Below, piece by piece: positions 5,969 through 7,870 of a stretch of 7,870 nucleotides of DNA. The notes below the pieces were generated by a model. It was not told where the DNA came from. It searched no databases and saw only the letters and a list, made by a program, of their open reading frames with translations. Numbering within the stretch: position 1 is the first letter of the stretch; every line of letters begins with the position of its first letter. The position numbers and the translations under genes were made by a program. The stretch comes from JBOGEN01 sp050743265 (lineage in GTDB: Bacteria > Actinomycetota > Actinomycetes > JBOGEN01). The stretch spans positions 1-7,870 of the forward strand of contig JBOGEN010000044.1 of assembly GCA_050743265.1 (NCBI GenBank), read 5' to 3'.

Positions 5969-6742
5969 ATGAGCCGGCTCGCACAGGTCGACCTCTCGCT
6001 CGCGCTCGACCGCAGGAAGGAGGACGAGCAGCTGACCGTGGCGCAGAACCGGCTGCTGCAGCTGCGGCTGTACTTGGGCGGGCAGCTCGACGAGGCGCGC
6101 ACCGTGGGCCCGCCCGTGCTCGTCCTGTTCGAGGGGTGGGACGCGTCGGGCAAGGGCGGGTGCATCCGCCGGCTGGTCTCGCCGATCGACCCGCGGCACG
6201 TCCGCGTCGCGGCGTTCACGGCGCCCACTCCCGACGAGGCGCGCCACCACTTCCTTTGGCGCTTCTGGTCCCTGCTCCCCGGGTGGGGAGGGATGACCGT
6301 GTTCGACAGGTCCTGGTACGGCCGCGTGCTCGTCGAGCGGGTCGAGCATCTCGCCCGCGAGGAGCAGTGGCGACGGGCGTACCGCGAGATCGTCGACCTG
6401 GAGCGGTCTCTCGCCGACGAGGGCACCATCGTCGTGAAGTTCTGGATGCACCTCTCCCCGGACGAGCAGCTGAAGCGCTTCAAGCGCCGGGAGAAGGAGC
6501 CGCTCAAGCGCTGGAAGCTGAGCGAGGAGGACTGGCGCAACAGGGACAAGTGGAGCGAGTACGAGGCCGCCGTCGAGGACATGCTCGCGCACACGGACCA
6601 CCCCGCCGGGGAGTGGACGGTCGTCCCTGCGGAGAGCAAGCGGTACGCCCGGGTGTTCGTCGTCCGCGAGGTGGTCCGGCAGATCGAGCGGGGGCTCGAG
6701 AGCCGCGGGCTGGACGTCCCGGCGCCGCTGCCCGCAGGCTGA
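5969..6742 (+). CDS. ppk2: PPK2-family polyphosphate kinase, single domain
   Basis: This 257-residue cytoplasmic P-loop protein has the size of a single PPK2 domain. The family transfers phosphate between polyphosphate and nucleoside mono- or diphosphates. Seen in sequence: an N-terminal helix rich in Leu/Gln; Walker A FEGWDASGKGG at 54-64 with Lys62; Walker B-like TVFDRSWYGRVLVERV with Asp113 and Arg114; the WMHLSPDEQLKRF strand-helix; and the lid RREKEPLKRWKLSEEDW starting near 173. The FEGWD form of the P-loop is the one I associate with polyphosphate:AMP phosphotransferases, so AMP is a possible acceptor, but class assignment needs a tree. Some database entries call such proteins UDP-galactose-lipid carrier transferase, which I consider a misannotation. 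ATG 5969 lies 4 bases after the paaN stop, with AAGGA at 5953-5957 inside the end of paaN. This indicates coupling with paaN, though no functional link between the two is established. Confidence 0.88.
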   Translation: MSRLAQVDLSLALDRRKEDEQLTVAQNRLLQLRLYLGGQLDEARTVGPPVLVLFEGWDASGKGGCIRRLVSPIDPRHVRVAAFTAPTPDEARHHFLWRFWSLLPGWGGMTVFDRSWYGRVLVERVEHLAREEQWRRAYREIVDLERSLADEGTIVVKFWMHLSPDEQLKRFKRREKEPLKRWKLSEEDWRNRDKWSEYEAAVEDMLAHTDHPAGEWTVVPAESKRYARVFVVREVVRQIERGLESRGLDVPAPLPAG

Positions 6743-6774
6743 GCAGGGCGGCCGCAGTCCGTGGCACCGTGACT

Positions 6775-6798
6775 GGGCAGGGGCTCGGGCAGGGGCTC
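6775..6798 (+). repeat. Perfect 12-base tandem repeat, two copies
   Basis: GGGCAGGGGCTC occurs twice head to tail (6775-6786 and 6787-6798) without a mismatch, in the gap between ppk2 and the kinase gene. The second copy provides an AGGGG 7 bases before an ATG at 6803 that is in frame with the kinase. The repeat could be a slippage product or part of a 5' leader. Confidence 0.85.
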
Positions 6799-6825
6799 GA
6801 CCATGGGAGGCGGCCGGTACCCGGC

Positions 6826-6850
6826 GGCGCCGAATCCCCACGTCGGCGCC
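6826..6850 (+). terminator. Strong GC-rich inverted repeat, candidate terminator of the paaN-ppk2 unit
   Basis: GGCGCCGA (6826-6833) and TCGGCGCC (6843-6850) form a perfect 8-bp stem around a 9-base loop, 83 bases after the ppk2 stop. There is no T-run. It may act as a U-less terminator, a leader structure near the kinase start, or an operator. A smaller stem (GCCGG 6813-6817, CCGGC 6821-6825) lies directly before it. Confidence 0.4.
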
Positions 6851-6886
6851 CAGGCCGGGGGAGGATCGGCTGCGTGGGGGTGGGTG

Positions 6887-7870
6887 ATGAGTCTCGCCGA
6901 GGGTGCGCGGTTCTCTGACCTCCTCGTGCTGCGGCGTGTCGGCCGAGGGGGGATGGGCGAGGTCTACCTCGTCCGCAACGAGAAGCTCGACCGGCTCGAG
7001 GCGCTGAAGGTGCTTCGCGGGGACCCCGAGCCCGACCTTGTGGCCCGGTTCCGCGGTGAGGCGCGGATCGGAGGCCGGCTGCACCATCCCTGCATCGTGA
7101 GCGTGTACGACCTCGTGGACGTCGATGGCCAGCTCGGTCTGCGGATGGAGTACGTCGACGGTCCCGACCTGCGGGCCCTCGTCAAGGAGAAGGGCGCGAT
7201 GCCGCCGGAGGAGGTGGCTCGTGCCGTCCGCGACCTCGCCGACGCGCTGGACGCGGCACACCGGGCCGGCGTCCTGCACCGGGACGTCAAGCCCGCGAAC
7301 GTGCTGCTCCCCCCGGCCGGCGGGGGGCGGCATGCCGTCCTCGGCGACTTCGGCATCGGCCTGCTCGAGGGGTCGGCCCGGCTCACCAGGACGGGGTTCC
7401 TCGGCACGGTGGCGTACACCGCGCCCGAGCGGCTCGAGTCCGGGTCGGCGGGCAGTGCCGCGGACCTCTACTCGCTCGCCTGTACCGCGTTCGAGGCGCT
7501 GACCGGCCGCCCACCGTACGTCGCGGACACCGACCACGCGGTGGTGCTCGCGCACCTGGAGGCCCCCCCGCCGACCCCCCGGGACGTCGTCGGGACACTG
7601 CCCGCCGCCGTCGACCCGGTCTTCGCCACCGCGCTCGCGAAGGACCCGGCCCGGCGGCCCGGCAGCTGCACCGCCTTCGCCCGCGCCCTGAGCGCCTCGC
7701 TGGGTGTCGCCCACGCCGGGGCGTCGGCGTCGGCCCCTGCCCCCGCGTCAGCCCCCGGGGGCGCGTCGGCGCCCGGAGCCCCAAGCCCGGTAGCGCGCTC
7801 GTCGACGCCCCCCGTCGGTCCCACGTACAGCCCGGCGGGCGGTGAGAAGCGCGAAGGCACGCGCCTGCTC
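6887..7870 (+). CDS. Serine/threonine protein kinase, PknB-like, 3' end outside window
   Basis: The visible 328 residues contain a complete eukaryotic-type (Hanks) kinase domain at about 8-265. Key elements are all present: Gly-rich loop GRGGMGEVYLV (19-29), Lys41 in ALKVL, helix-C Glu58, the catalytic loop HRDVKPAN with Asp133 and Asn138, DFG at 154-156, and the TAPE segment (Glu181). An active kinase is therefore expected. From about residue 275 the chain becomes an Ala/Pro/Ser-rich linker (repeated ASAP/PASA runs) and is cut by the window edge. In this family such linkers usually lead to one transmembrane helix and an extracellular sensor, but neither is visible here. The start is uncertain. 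ATG 6887 gives the normal short N-terminus but has only a G-rich, poor ribosome-binding site. GTG 6884 directly precedes it. ATG 6803 has AGGGG 7 bases upstream and would add 28 mostly Gly/Ala/Pro residues. The substrate is unknown. Confidence 0.9.
   Translation, partial: MSLAEGARFSDLLVLRRVGRGGMGEVYLVRNEKLDRLEALKVLRGDPEPDLVARFRGEARIGGRLHHPCIVSVYDLVDVDGQLGLRMEYVDGPDLRALVKEKGAMPPEEVARAVRDLADALDAAHRAGVLHRDVKPANVLLPPAGGGRHAVLGDFGIGLLEGSARLTRTGFLGTVAYTAPERLESGSAGSAADLYSLACTAFEALTGRPPYVADTDHAVVLAHLEAPPPTPRDVVGTLPAAVDPVFATALAKDPARRPGSCTAFARALSASLGVAHAGASASAPAPASAPGGASAPGAPSPVARSSTPPVGPTYSPAGGEKREGTRLL

Larger units (their letters stand above)
6743..6886. other. 144-base gap between the ppk2 and kinase genes
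   Basis: The gap holds a weak hairpin (CAGTC 6755-6759 with GACTG 6771-6775), the 12-base tandem repeat (6775-6798), an in-frame ATG at 6803 and the strong inverted repeat at 6826-6850. A G-rich run (6857-6886) comes just before the kinase start. Its only TA step is in TACCCG, so no TANNNT -10 box is present. If the kinase starts at 6803, most of this gap is coding. Confidence 0.45.

Noticed and set aside
1..7870. Mobile elements, CRISPR arrays, tRNA or rRNA genes, phage or defence genes
   Set aside because: No transposase or integrase motif, no regularly spaced repeats, and no tRNA- or rRNA-like stretch was seen. Composition is uniform along the window.

Overview
The window is very GC-rich, every gene reads on the + strand, codons end almost always in G or C, and GTG starts are used. 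The gene families (heterodimeric 2-oxoacid dehydrogenase E1, single-lipoyl E2 with an LVGYG linker motif, the short PaaN type, a PknB-like kinase) point to an actinobacterium. A Micrococcales/Cellulomonas-like host is my guess, not something the sequence proves.

Layout: (1) positions 2-259 hold the 3' end of a protein with a Pro/Ala-rich, acid-ended tail, which I could not identify. (2) 260-559 is a 300-base gap with one terminator-like hairpin and a start-site region. (3) 560-4130 is a tight three-gene operon for the E1 alpha, E1 beta and E2 subunits of a branched-chain-type 2-oxoacid dehydrogenase. No E3 (lipoamide dehydrogenase) gene is in view. (4) After a 130-base gap, 4261-5964 encodes a PaaN-type aldehyde dehydrogenase. 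It is followed after only 4 bases by a single-domain PPK2-type polyphosphate kinase (5969-6742). (5) 6743-6886 is a gap with a perfect 12-base tandem repeat and an 8-bp perfect inverted repeat. (6) From 6887 to the window end runs the complete kinase domain of a membrane-type Ser/Thr protein kinase, cut off in its Ala/Pro/Ser-rich linker.

Together, E1 alpha/beta and E2 oxidatively decarboxylate a 2-oxoacid (probably branched-chain, possibly pyruvate or an aromatic 2-oxoacid) to an acyl-CoA. PaaN belongs to aromatic (phenylacetyl-CoA) catabolism, so the two may meet at CoA-linked carbon breakdown. PPK2 would move phosphate between polyphosphate and nucleotides. The kinase is probably a separate transcription unit.

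I see no mobile element, CRISPR array, tRNA or rRNA. I found no clearly undescribed system. The points most worth checking are the PaaN-PPK2 coupling, the PaaN/2-oxoacid dehydrogenase neighbourhood, the conserved-looking motif in the E2 linker, and the repeat/hairpin region ahead of the kinase.
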